Source of the DNA: Phycomyces blakesleeanus NRRL 1555(-)
Lineage: Eukaryota; Mucoromycota; Mucoromycetes; Mucorales; Phycomycetaceae
Assembly (NCBI RefSeq): GCF_001638985.1
Contig: NW_017265151.1
Coordinates: forward strand, 372,001-436,000
Length of the DNA: 64,000 nt
Direction: 5' to 3'
A program made the translations under genes and the position numbers. The stretch's first letter is position 1; each line of letters starts with the position of its first letter. The notes below the pieces were generated by a model. The model was given only the letters and a program-made list of their open reading frames with translations, was not told the DNA's origin and searched no databases. This document shows positions 23,679 through 34,522 of the stretch, piece after piece.

Positions 23679-25590
23679 ATGAATCTGGGTGACAAGAGTA
23701 CAAATGAGCTTCTTTTTCTCAACTTCAACCAAGACTTCAGTTGTATTTCTGTGGGGTTGAAGAGTGGTTATCGTATCTACAACTGTGACCCTTACAGCAA
23801 ATGCTATTCGAAGCGTAAGTTAACCTCTCTTAGCCCATATAGCCATCTTTATCTCGCTCTTTTTCTTCTATTTTCTTTTTCTCTCTCTTTGTATTGGTTT
23901 CATTTCGACCTCATTGTTTGACATTCATCATAAAAAGTAGAAGGAGGAACTGGAATTGTCGAGATGCTTTTCTGCACTTCTCTTGTGGCCTTGGTAGGCG
24001 CGGGAGAGCAACAGAACTTTTCACCAAGACACCTACAGATAATCAATACAAAGGTATAATATATATATATATATTTATATACATATATTGATATACTTGT
24101 ATTTTTCTTTTTCTTTTAGAGACAATCAACCATTTGTGAGCTTACGTTCCCCACAAGTATCCTATCTATTAAAATGAATCGTCGACGGTTGATAGTAGTG
24201 TTGGAGGAACAGATATTTGTATATGATATAAGTAACATGAAGCTTCTCCACACGATTGACACCAGCCCGAACCCAGCGGGTAATGAAACAAAGCAGGTCA
24301 TCCTGCATGTCAGCCAGCCAGTAGACCAAGTCTAATTAATGTATTAACAACCACTTCCTTCTTTTTTTTGTTTTACTGTACTGCAATGTAATGTATTTTG
24401 TATTATATTATGTATTGTATCCACAAGCTATCTGTGCTTTATCCCCGTCCAGTGAAAACTGTTTTGTTGCTTATCCATCTCGATCATCCACTACTGGTTC
24501 AAACCTCTCTGACTATACCAACGGAGACGTCGAAATCTTTGACGCATCTTCTCTCACTCTTGTTAGCATTGTCCAGGCCCATAAGAGCCCTATTAGCTGT
24601 ATTTCAATGAATTCAGACGGAACTTTGTTAGCAACGGCTAGTGAAAAGGTAAAAAGAAAAAAAGAGTATTTTTATTATTATTATTATTATTATTCTTAAA
24701 ATTCTATACTGACCAAAAACTTGATCATAATTTGAAATATCTAATATAGGGTACAGTCATTCGTGTGTTTTCGATCCCAAAAGCTGTCAAGGTTTATCAA
24801 TTTAGACGAGGATCTTATATCGCAAAAATCTTCTCAATGTCCTTCAATCTTGTCAGTACCCTCCTGTGTGTTTCAAGTGATACAGAGACGGTGCATATAT
24901 TCAAATTAGCAGCCAGAGGACCTCCTAGCCAACACATTACTAATGGACATCGGAAAGAAGAAGCTAATAAAGACCCGCGTGCAAAGAACTCGAGTGTGGG
25001 GTAAACAGAATGGAGTTTATTTTAATTTAGCTCTACAAGTATATGTTGATTGATTGATTGATTTTGCGAATTTGTTGGTCTGTGTGTTTTGTTTTTTGTA
25101 GACAATTGATCCGTAGATCTTCTATGAACATTGGTCGCAGTGTTGGATCCTATTTGCCAGAAATCATCACTGAAATCTGGGAGCCGTCAAGACATTTTGC
25201 TTCTCTAAAGCTACCAAGTGGAGGTGTAAGAAGTCTGGTTGCCCTGAGCAGGTAAGCTACAGTTCAGCTAATAGCTTGAAGCCCAAATAGAAATTTTATG
25301 CTTGTCCTCTGTTTTTTTTTGTGTACTCAACACTTGATTTTCTTATCCATCCCATTCGTCAGTACTACTCCTCAAGTCATGGTTATTTCATCAGAAGGAT
25401 TATTTTACCAATACAATATTGACCTTGAAAATGGCGGTGAATGTGTTCTCTTGAAGCAATACAGGTAAGATTTTTTTTTATTGGGCATATCTAATACAAG
25501 AAGATGATGATAAATAACAATTTACTTGATTTTTCTTTTAGCCTTTTGGAAACTGATGAAATTGGTGATGGAATGATGGATGAACTATAA
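23679..25590 (+). CDS. ATG18: PROPPIN, Atg18/WIPI-type phosphoinositide-binding beta-propeller
   Basis: PROPPINs bind PI3P and PI(3,5)P2 on autophagic and vacuolar membranes. Eight exons (23679-23814, 23938-24053, 24120-24279, 24428-24648, 24750-25000, 25102-25251, 25363-25464, 25542-25590) give 394 aa. Diagnostic pieces are [20 protein letters not shown] at the start, [40 protein letters not shown], and the lipid-binding FRRG in [20 protein letters not shown] disordered, charged loop follows in exon 5. The FRRG motif and overall match point to Atg18/WIPI1-2 rather than Hsv2/WIPI3-4, but this is not certain. In yeast Atg18 also controls the Fab1-Vac14 pathway, and Vac14 is encoded 12 kb downstream. 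I regard that as coincidence. Confidence 0.92.
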
Positions 25591-25972
25591 GTAAGGGGAT
25601 TAAGAGGATGAGAGAGAGAGAGAGAGAAAAAGGGGAGGGTGGTTCAGAGGCATTTTTCTTCTTCTCTTTATTTTTTATTTTTTTATTTTTTTTTATTTCT
25701 TCCTTCTTTTTAGAATTGAACCAATATGCTTTTGTCTTTCTCATTATATTTTCTACTGCCACAACTACAAATACTACTTCTTTGACTTTTTTTCTTTTAC
25801 TATTATTTCGATGCACCTTTACATATATGCTTATATGCCTATATATAAATATATATTATTTTCATCTTCATCTTCATTTCATTTCATTTTTTTTTTGTTT
25901 TGTTCTAGCACTGTATTATGAAAGAGGAATGTAATTTACTTTAAAACCTTTGAATTTGTACATTTCGTACTA
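25591..25972. other. 3' flank of Atg18 gene
   Basis: This is A/G- and then T/C-rich low-complexity DNA with (GA)n at about 25610-25626. It runs up to the MITE and shows no gene. Confidence 0.6.
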
Positions 25973-26913
25973 CAGTTCCACTTGAGATTGAGACAATTTA
26001 AGAAATGTTTTGAACGAATCAAAACGTAAATGTAGAAAATCTGCTTACTTTTTGTAAACGAAGCGAGAATAAAATTTTAGACGAAGAGAAATTAATTTTT
26101 AGACAAACAGACATTGATGCTTAGATATTTTACCTGTAATTGTCCAAATGCCTCAAAGAGACAAACTGTTTTCGATACCGTGACGGGATTGTTACAGCGA
26201 TAAGATCACCCTCTTTTTCTCTCTTTTTCAACGGGTGCCAAAACTTGCCAATTACCCCACAAGGATTAACCTTTTAACTTCACTAAGTCCTTCCCAAACA
26301 TTCCATCGCCAAATACGATTAGTTGTACCTTTGTTCTGTTTTCGATATATGGTGGGGGGTTTCAATTGGTTGAGCCTTCCAAAAAAAAAAAGAAGAAGAT
26401 TAGTTGCTTACTTTCTGGACACATTGATTTTAGAATTTGGGCCAGCTTTCTTGTTCTTCTTTCTTCGTTATCAATTATAATTAGCACCGCCGCTAACAAG
26501 AATACCAAAAAAAAATTTGGTCGCTCTCTACCTACCTTAACATAAAGATATATATATACTGTGCTGTACCGTGATAAATTGATGATTAGTAAATCTAAAT
26601 ATTTATGCAGAAATAAAAATATAAAATTCATATGGCCAACCAATTTCCAAAGATCTGATAAAAGCGAGCAAGAAAGCAGAAACAACGACAGCTCAATAAC
26701 TATAGCTTAAACAGCCTGTCTCCTGAAATACTTGGATAATTACAGGTAAAAGACGTCTGAACATTAACAAATATTTCATCTCAAAACTTAATTTCTCTTC
26801 GTCTAAAAGCTTGCCTTCGTTTTGCTCGTAGAAGGTAAGCAGACTTTCTATATTTATATTCTAACTCGTCTAAAACATTTCTTAATTTGTCTTAATCTCA
26901 AGTAAAAATACTG
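25973..26913. mobile_element. Non-autonomous Tc1/mariner-type element (MITE) with long terminal inverted repeats
   Basis: Two long imperfect inverted repeats face each other: about 25973-26145 and about 26734-26913. Aligned by eye they share long blocks such as ACTTGAGATT, TTAAGAAATGTTTT, TCTGCTTAC, TTTTAGACGAAGAGAAATTA and TTTTACCTGTAATT. The outer ends read 5'-TA-CAGT on the left (25971-25976) and ACTG-TA on the right (26910-26915). These are the TA target-site duplication and CAGT/ACTG termini usual for Tc1/mariner elements. The 0.59-kb interior shows no transposase frame, so it would depend on an enzyme encoded elsewhere. The right end lies only about 145 bp upstream of the Mak5 start codon. 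Confidence 0.8.
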
Positions 26914-27057
26914 TATCCAGATAAACTTCTTTATTGAATGAAAGAAAAGGGCTACTTTCATGCCCACACTGTGACTTTCAATGTGACATGGTTTTTCAGG
27001 CACTTTTTTTTTCTTCTTTCCACTTTCTTTCATTTGTACATTTATTGATCTTGACAA

Positions 27058-30000
27058 ATGGCCAAAGCAGGAATAAAGAAAGGAGCTACCAGCACCACAA
27101 AGAAACCTCAGCAACAGCAGCAGGCTGTAAAACCTAAGCAGCAAAAGAAACGAGGCTTTGGAGAATTCGTAGAAGCAGACATTACACCCAAGACAGAAGC
27201 CAAACCTCTAGTTGCCAAAAAGGTCCCAATGAGCAGTAAAAAGAGAAAGCTCGAGGCTGCCTTACAAAAGAAACCTATCAAGGTTGGAAAGATTTACGAA
27301 GATCTCGGTGCAATCGATGCTTGGGATTGGACAGAAGTTTCTGCAAACACCGGCGGACTTATGACTGACGATGCAGGAGGATTCCTTTGTCTTGAAGAAA
27401 TTGACGATGTCGAGGTTACGTATGAGGGAGACGATAAATCTGGAAAGATTGCCAAGTTCAGAGTAAGCCCATTGAATATATCTTTTTCTCTTCTTCTTCT
27501 TCTTTTTCTAATATGGATATGTGTATGTTTTTTCTTTTACTTTTTTTTTGGTTAGCGTATCAAAAAGGATAACCGTAAACCTGGACAAAAAGCAAAACCC
27601 ACTGAACCTTTGAACGAAAGCGAAATGAACAGCTACTATGATATTGACACTTTTGATGAGGATCTTGCTGCTAAGGATATTGGTAAAATTACGAATAAAA
27701 CCACAACAAAAACAGCAGTAGACCAAGAAGAAGACGATGTATCCGATGCGGCCGATGTAGAGGAGATGGAAGATATTGAGCAGGAAGAAGAGACTATCAC
27801 AGAAGAAAAACCCAAGAAACTTTCGTTCAAAGAAAGACTTGAGGCCAAAAAGAAGGAAAAATTGGAGAAGTTGAAGAAACAGGTTCAGAAACTCGAAGCT
27901 TCAATGGCTGCTGATGAATCCAAAGAAGAAGAAGAGGAGGAAGCAGAGGTTGAGGAAGAAAATGCTGAAGAAGAAGAGGAGGAGGACGATAAAATGCAAG
28001 TTGATACAGAGGAGAGCCAGGAGCCTTCTCCCGTAAAAACCAAAAAAGAAAAACTTTTGCAGACCAAAAAGGACAAGGTCGCCGCAAAGGATGCAAAGGC
28101 AAAACAGGACAAAAAGGACAAGCAAGTCAAAGAAGACAAACAGCAGGAACCGAAGCCTGAGAAGGAAGGAAAACGTCGCCCTACTGTTGATGACATTGAT
28201 CCAAGTAAGTTTTTCTTTTATTATTTTTTGGATACAGTTACTGTAAAATAAGATAAGAAAAAGAAAGGGTAATTTTAACTAATATCTTTTATTTACTTTA
28301 AAAAGAGGTCGACATTTCTGCATGGAGCCAATTGGATTTACCCCAAGCCATTACTGATGCCCTCAAATATCAAAAGTTTACAAAGCCTACTCCAATTCAG
28401 GAACAAGTTCTTCCTGTTGCTCTTCAAGGTCGTAACATTATTGGTGCTGCCGAGACTGTAAGTAGATCGTGTATCTACTCATACTCATATTCATATCCAT
28501 ATTCATGTGTGTGTGTGTTGAATAATCTTGTAGGGTTCTGGTAAAACTCTTGCTTTTGGTATCCCAATCGTTCGTCGTTTGCTCACTAACAAGAGCAAGC
28601 ACGGTCTTGGTGCCTTGATCTTAACACCAACCAGAGAATTGGCCATCCAGGTCAGAAACCACATCCAAAATATCTCCATCTTTACCCCCATCCGCGTAAG
28701 TCCTTTTCTTTCTTTCTTAAAATATCTTTACAAAGTATTTATTTGTTTATTTAATATATATATATAGGTTGAAGTTATTGTGGGAGGAATGTCTATTCAG
28801 AAACAACAACGTGTGCTCAAGACCATGCCAGATATCGTGGTAGCTACTCCTGGTCGTTTCTGGGAGATCTTCTCAGAGGTTTGTATATATCCGTGGTTTG
28901 ACCATCTAAAATATAAGAAGAAGAGTGAATTTAATATACCTTGTGCTTATTTTAGAGTGAAGAGTATCTGAACATGTTGAAACACATCCAATTCCTGGTC
29001 CTTGATGAAGCAGACAGAATGCTCGAACGTGGCCATTTCGCCGAATTGACAAATATTCTTAATGCTATTTCTAGCAAGAGACAGTAAGTCTATACAAGCA
29101 AAATATTTTAGATATAGAAAAATAATATTAATTGTGCTCCATGAAAAAAAAATTAGAGACACAACAGAATGGCCAGAAGAACAGAAAGATGTTCCAGCTA
29201 CACCATCCGGTAAGATTTATTTCCCTCTTGATTCATCTTGGAAAATACAATATGGGTTTGATTTTAACATGATTTATATATGGGAAATAGTTCATGGTAT
29301 TCACCAAACATTTGTGTTTACCGCTACCTTGGGCAAGGATTTGAGATTCAATGTCAAGAAGAAGCATACTACTCGCAAAAACAACGCTGGATCTATGGGT
29401 AAATAATTGGTTATTAAAACAATACTTACAAAATCTAACTTTTACATATCTACATATTTTAGAGGAACTTCTCAGCCGATTGGAACTAACAAACAAAGAC
29501 CCGGCAATTATTGATATGACCACCGAGAATGTGGTTGCCTCACGCTTGGTTGAAGCAAAGATCGATTGTTTAAAGACTGAGAAGGATCTTTATGTGTATT
29601 ACTTTGTGACCCGTTATCCAGGTCGTACTATTGTATTCGTGAACAGTATTGATGCCTTGCGCCGCCTAGTACCTGCTTTCAAGCTACTAGGTGTAGAAGT
29701 TCTTGGCTTACACGCTCAAATGCAGCAAAAGCAGCGTTTGAAGAGCTTGGACCGGTAATTTTCAAATACTAAAAATAGTGATGATAATAATGTATTTTAA
29801 AAGAATCATTGGAATTAACACTTTACTTTTTTTTAAAAAAAAAACATTATAGTTTCAAGACCAACGACAAGGCCGTTCTTATTGCCTCTGATGTTGCTGC
29901 TAGAGGTCTCGATATTCCACTTGTTGACCATGTTATTCATTACCAACTTCCCCGTTCTGGAGAAATCTATGTTCATCGCAGTGGTCGTACTGCAAGAGCA

Positions 30001-30734
30001 AACCGTGATGGTGTCTCTTTACTTCTCTGTGGTCCCGAGGAGCAAAAAGTGTATACAAAACTCTGTTACACCCTTAGAAAAGGAAAGCCATACCCAGATT
30101 TCCCAGTAGACTTGAGTGTCCTCAAGGAAATGAAGAAGAGAGTCAACCTTGCCACCGAAATTGATAAGCTTGAGCATCAAGAAAACAAGGTGAGTAGAGC
30201 CAAAACCAAAACCAAAATCAAGTTTTACTAATAATTTTCATTTATTTTTTTTACTTTACTTCAAGGCTACTCATGAAGAGAATTGGATGAGAAACATGGC
30301 TAGAGATATGGATCTTGTGTTTGATGACGAGGTTATTAAGGGAAGAGGCAATAACACAGATACCAAAGCAGTCCAAGAGAAGAAGAAACGAAAGATCAAT
30401 GCAATGAAGGCAGAGTTGAAGCAGATCTTGGCTGTACCTATGCTTCCTAATGGTGTTTCTAGAAAATATGTCACAGGAAGTGGCATGTCAGATCTAGTAG
30501 CACGCTTGATTAAGAACGAAGGTAAAATCGGGTTTTTCTTTACCTTTTTTTTTAAAAAAAAAAACTCTTTCCATTATATGTATTAACAACTGACTTTATA
30601 TATATATATATATATATTTGATGAATTTACCTTTGTTAGATATCTCTCTTCTTCCTGCTCACGAATCTACAAAGGCTGTAGACGATATTCAATCGGCAAA
30701 GAGCCGGCAATCAAATCTCCCTTCTATGACATAA
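27058..30734 (+). CDS. MAK5: DEAD-box RNA helicase Mak5/DDX24
   Basis: Mak5 is a nucleolar ATP-dependent RNA helicase needed for 60S subunit assembly. Twelve exons are read: 27058-27462, 27556-28204, 28306-28457, 28534-28695, 28768-28878, 28956-29083, 29157-29209, 29291-29398, 29463-29754, 29853-30189, 30266-30521 and 30640-30734. They give 915 aa. The N-terminus is basic, then strongly acidic (Glu/Lys coiled-coil around residues 170-340). The helicase core shows the Q-motif region [13 protein letters not shown], motif I AAETGSGKT (about 399-407) and Ia PTRELAIQV. Next come GG, TPGRFWE, motif II DEAD (about 510) and motif III TAT. Domain 2 has ARGLDIP and HRSGRTAR (motif VI). The long acidic N-terminus and the insert between motifs II and III are typical of DDX24/Mak5. 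Introns in exon order carry A-tract or T/A-palindrome 3' ends. Confidence 0.95.
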
Positions 30735-32386
30735 ATATTTACAGAGGGAAGAATAAGATACATATGGGTGTGTATTTAGAGTCGATCATCAATTTCATAT
30801 CAGGATTCCTTGTACATGTGTTAGATACAAAAAGAAATCAAAATAAAAAGAACTACATCAACAGAGAATATTTTTCTCTCTCATTACACCCAAGCATATA
30901 ATGATAATTACAGGACAAATTACAAACCAGACATATAAACTCATATATCAATCTAGACTTATAGTTTTCAGAAGCTTGATATGAACTTGTTTTAAGTACT
31001 ACTTGTTGTTGACATATAAAAAAAATTTTTAAAAAAAAAGGTAGAACACTGGGCTTACTATCAGTCATATCAATAGGTATTTCATAGAAGAATAAAGACC
31101 GAAAAAGAAAATGGTAAATGGAACACATATGTAGATAAGATATCTTACAAGAGGATCGTGTACAATCTTCTTATTTTCTATTACATGTTTGAACTTGGTA
31201 GGTACAATATTTACACATACACTATATATATATATAAATTTAATTGTGTACGTGTGTATGAAGACCTGGGAGTGGATATGTGATGTGGGGTCACTCACTT
31301 TCTACAAGGTAGAAAACCATAAAATAAATATGTGGTAATTATAGGTTTTGTCCTAATAGGCATAATACTTCGCGGGGTTGTCACCCCACATATTTACAGT
31401 TTTCATTTTTCGCTTTTCTCTTTCAATATGTAAGCTTTGTTTCTTCCATGAGTGAGAAAGCAAAAAATATATATAAAAAAAATAGCAAAGTACAAAAGCC
31501 TTTTCAGTTCAGGAAAAATATTCTCCCTCTCTTCTTCTTCTTCTTCTTCTTCTAATTATCTATAGTGTTCTCGGAACAGCCGCATTGAAATCTTAGTCTA
31601 CGTTCTCGGCCATACACAGAACCTGTTGACTCAAAAGAATAAAAAGAAAAACATATAGGATTCACTGGATCAGGTGCATTATTTTAATAATCCGCGTATC
31701 ACGCCATAACGAAAACTTTATTTCTTGGTACACAACAGTAGTTTAGCCTGCTTAATTTTTTTTTGATCTTTGTATGAAAAAAAAAACTACATACTGTTTT
31801 GTGGTGTGCTAAAGTCATAGGCTATTAGTAGTGTGAGTAAGTATTAACAATATAAATAAAGTAAGTGCCTGTGGTGTATTTTTAAACTACTTTGGTCCTG
31901 ATTATTCTTATATACACAGTGCTGATGGTTCCAAATGTCGGATTTAAAAATAAATTCATCTTACATTAAAAAACCAAATGGCGTATTTAAAATATCCAAC
32001 ATTCGGACATTTAGAGACTAGATAATATAAGATAAAAATCTAATGCTTAGATTTTACAATTCAGTCATTAGAGGTTTTCCTTTGTAATACCCTCTGAAAT
32101 GGGTCTTTTTTTTTAGGTTTTATTTTTGGAGCCATCAGCATTGTATAAAAAGTAATTAGTTGTATCGATAAAACTGGTATACATTCTAGAATTCACCAAC
32201 CAGCTCATTTTGGAAATGCAAAAAGAAAAAAGAAAAAAAAAAGATTGGTCAAAATGAAACAGTGCACAAGCAAGAGAAGAAGGGTGACGCGAAGGGTGAT
32301 AAAGAGAATAAATAGATTGATTTTCTCTCTCTCTTATACTCTTGCTCTTGATCCATTTCTTATTCACTTTTATTCACTTCCAAACC
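30735..32386. other. Intergenic Mak5 to IF1
   Basis: No gene is seen in this 1.65-kb gap. It is A+T-rich with an (TTC)n run near 31532-31551. A pair of related segments in opposite orientation (about 31931-31955 and 31978-32012, around AAATGTC(C)G) may be a decayed small element. The last 150 bp carry a purine tract, then CT repeats, close to the IF1 start. Confidence 0.5.
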
Positions 32387-32737
32387 ATGTTCAGCAAGAC
32401 TATTTCCCGCATTGCCACTCGCTCTACTATCCGTCTTCCTAGCCGGTATACCAGCACGCTGAGCGGAGCCGAGGGAGCCACTGCCTCTAGTAAAGGCGCC
32501 TTTGGTGAGAAAGAGAAGGCCCTCGAGAACCAGTGGGCACGCGCACACGTAAGTCTAGACAATTCATATTAGAGTGAGAAATGGGGATAAACGGACCTTA
32601 TTAACCGAAACACGTTCATTTTGACACAGGATGCTGAAAAGATCAAGCTACTGCGCGAGGCCCTCAAGAAGCAGCAGGAGCACACCGCCGAGCTCCAGAA
32701 AGACATCGAAGCTCTCAAGAATGCTAGCAAGAATTAA
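32387..32737 (+). CDS. INH1: Mitochondrial F1F0-ATPase inhibitor (IF1/Inh1)
   Basis: IF1 blocks ATP hydrolysis by the mitochondrial ATP synthase when the matrix becomes acidic. Two exons (32387-32548 and 32630-32737) give 89 aa. Residues 1 to ~25 (MFSKTISRIATRSTIRLPSR) are rich in Arg, Ser and Thr, free of acidic residues, and fit a matrix-targeting presequence. The mature part contains the inhibitory segment GAFGEKEKALENQWARAHDA and then a Lys/Glu/Gln-rich coiled coil (LLREALKKQQEHTAELQKD) used for dimerisation. The start was chosen because it gives the presequence; in-frame DNA upstream has no other ATG of merit. Length and layout agree with fungal IF1. Confidence 0.9.
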
Positions 32738-33240
32738 AACAAAACTAAACTAAAAAAAAACATTCACTCCACTACCAAACCACTATATACTTCATCAAAT
32801 ACAGAATAAAATTTAAATACAATATAATTGTATATGTTACATATCATAAAATCAAGCCTATTCTTCAGCATTTTTTTTGTGCGTATTTCGAGAAAGGAAG
32901 AGAAAGGAAATAACCCAGTTATCAGGATGATATATATTCCTTATCATCCTTAGTGGATGGTGTTTAGTCTACTCTAGCTTCGGTAAACATATCTCCAAGA
33001 GGTCCCTTACAAAGCCATAAGCTACAAATCATAAAAGCTAGGCTCAAACGCGTGTGAACATGAAGGGAGTACAGACAATTCTCATTGCGAACTCGGTTTA
33101 AATCACCGACAATTTACTTCATTATGCACACACACACGCACACACACACACACGCACTGTTTTTGCTTGTTTGACTGATTGATGAATGGATAAAGAAAAC
33201 CACCAGGCTTTGTTGTGTGTTTATTCTTGTATATATACGA
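32738..33240. other. Convergent 3' flanks of IF1 and eL18 genes
   Basis: IF1 (+) and eL18 (-) converge here. The region holds both 3' untranslated ends and a (CA)n tract near 33127-33153. No further gene is seen. Confidence 0.65.
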
Positions 33241-34115
33241 TTAAACCTTGAAGCCACGGGAAGCACGCTTACCACGAGCACGCTCGAACTTACGACCCTC
33301 GGAACGAACATAGGGCTTCTTGTTCTTGTGGGGACCCATGCCGAAGTGCTTAACGGCCTCACGGGAGTTCTTAGAACCACGGATGAGGACGGTGTTGGCA
33401 CCAGTAGGGGCACGGAGAGCAAGCTGATCAAGAGTGAGGATCTCACCACCGGCCTTGAGGATGCGAGCCTTGGCAGTCTTGGTGAAGTGAAGGGCAGCAA
33501 TGGACAACTTGGGGAGGTCCAAGATGCGGACATCATCGGTGATGGTTCCAACAACGACGAAGGTCTTGTTGGCGGCGCTCTTGGTGGCAGCGTACTTGGC
33601 AAGGCGAGAGACCGAGACGGGGGGACGGTTAACGCGGGACATAAAGAGACGCTTCAAGACAACCTTGTTGAAGTTGGCATCAGTGCGGCGAGCAAGGAAG
33701 CGGTACAACTTAACCAACAAAGCCAAGTAGACATTGTCCGACTTGGGGGCAGTGCGGTTTGAGTTCTTGACGTGGTGGTTCTTAAGGTCGATACCCTAGA
33801 ATTTGATAAATGTAAATACTGTAAGTATTTACACAATTCTATTTGTCCAAGAATTTTAAGAGGTTGGTGAATCTGGTTGAATCAATAGTTGAATTCAGAT
33901 TCCAATTATGTTCAGCGAGTGTCTGCCTGCCTATGTATATTGTATTTTGTGTATTTTGTGTGTTTGGTGTCTGCAGCGTCTTGATTTTTTTATCATTTTT
34001 TTCTGAAGCGATCCATCCATCGGTATCTGCGTTTTATTGTCGACTCATGTTCATCTTTATCCAGCAGGTTGTTTGCAGCCTTCTATCGTATAACAAAATC
34101 GTATATGCCTACCAT
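33241..34115 (-). CDS. RPL18: 60S ribosomal protein eL18, with ATG-only first coding exon
   Basis: eL18 is a structural protein of the large ribosomal subunit. The main exon, 33795-33241, encodes [20 protein letters not shown], then [19 protein letters not shown] and the rest of the protein to KRASRGFKV and TAA. All family members begin MGIDL, so the initiating Met must lie in an upstream exon joined in phase 0. The only minus-strand ATG followed by GT that I find in the 320 bp upstream is at 34115-34113 (ATG then GTAGGC). Exon 1 would thus contribute just the ATG and the intron would be 34112-33796 (317 nt, larger than most here). The joined protein is 185 aa. The large antisense frame over this gene is a shadow of its biased codon use. 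The main exon is certain; the first is inferred. Confidence 0.93.
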
Positions 34116-34183
34116 TTTATCAACTACAAGGAAAAGAGGCTGATCGTCAATGAACTCAAAGGGCCATTTCACTGAGGGATGAG

Positions 34184-34217
34184 CCGGACCGTTTCTGTAT
34201 TCCGGACCTTCCGGACC
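34184..34217 (-). promoter_or_regulatory. Triple GGTCCGG motif upstream of RPL18
   Basis: CCGGACC on the plus strand (GGTCCGG read along the gene) occurs three times in 34 bp, at 34184-34190, 34202-34208 and 34211-34217. This is about 70-100 bp upstream of the proposed RPL18 start codon. Such a cluster is unexpected in A+T-rich DNA and is well placed for a promoter element. No factor is assigned. Confidence 0.45.
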
Positions 34218-34522
34218 TATTAAATCTCCGAATCATTGTAACAAAGTTATCCACCCAAGGAACAGACAAGCACATGGAGTAGGCCTATTGATATATAGTA
34301 ACAATAGCTTGGATACACGGAATTGAACTTGGTGGGGTTTTTAAGACATGGTGTAACATATCAAAATTGTATTTTATAGAAGAGAAAAATAAAAAAAGGG
34401 GGGGGGGGGCAAGAGGAAAGATATGAAATACGACAGAGAGATAGATAGAGAGCGATAGATAGAATGTGTGTGCGTGTGTGTGAAATAATAAATGTGGACA
34501 TTCTTTTAATATATAAAAAAAA
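34218..34522. other. Spacer between RPL18 and SUB2
   Basis: This spacer lies between the upstream side of RPL18 and the 3' end of SUB2, which is also on the minus strand. It contains a G10 tract at about 34399-34409 and GATA/GT-rich repeats (34440-34480). No gene is seen. Confidence 0.6.

Noticed and set aside
33217..33762. 181-aa plus-strand frame opposite RPL18
   Set aside because: It is a shadow of the highly biased codons of the ribosomal protein gene and has no homology of its own.
34280..34380. Second B-box-like GTTCAATTC on the minus strand
   Set aside because: No cloverleaf can be folded around it; treated as chance.
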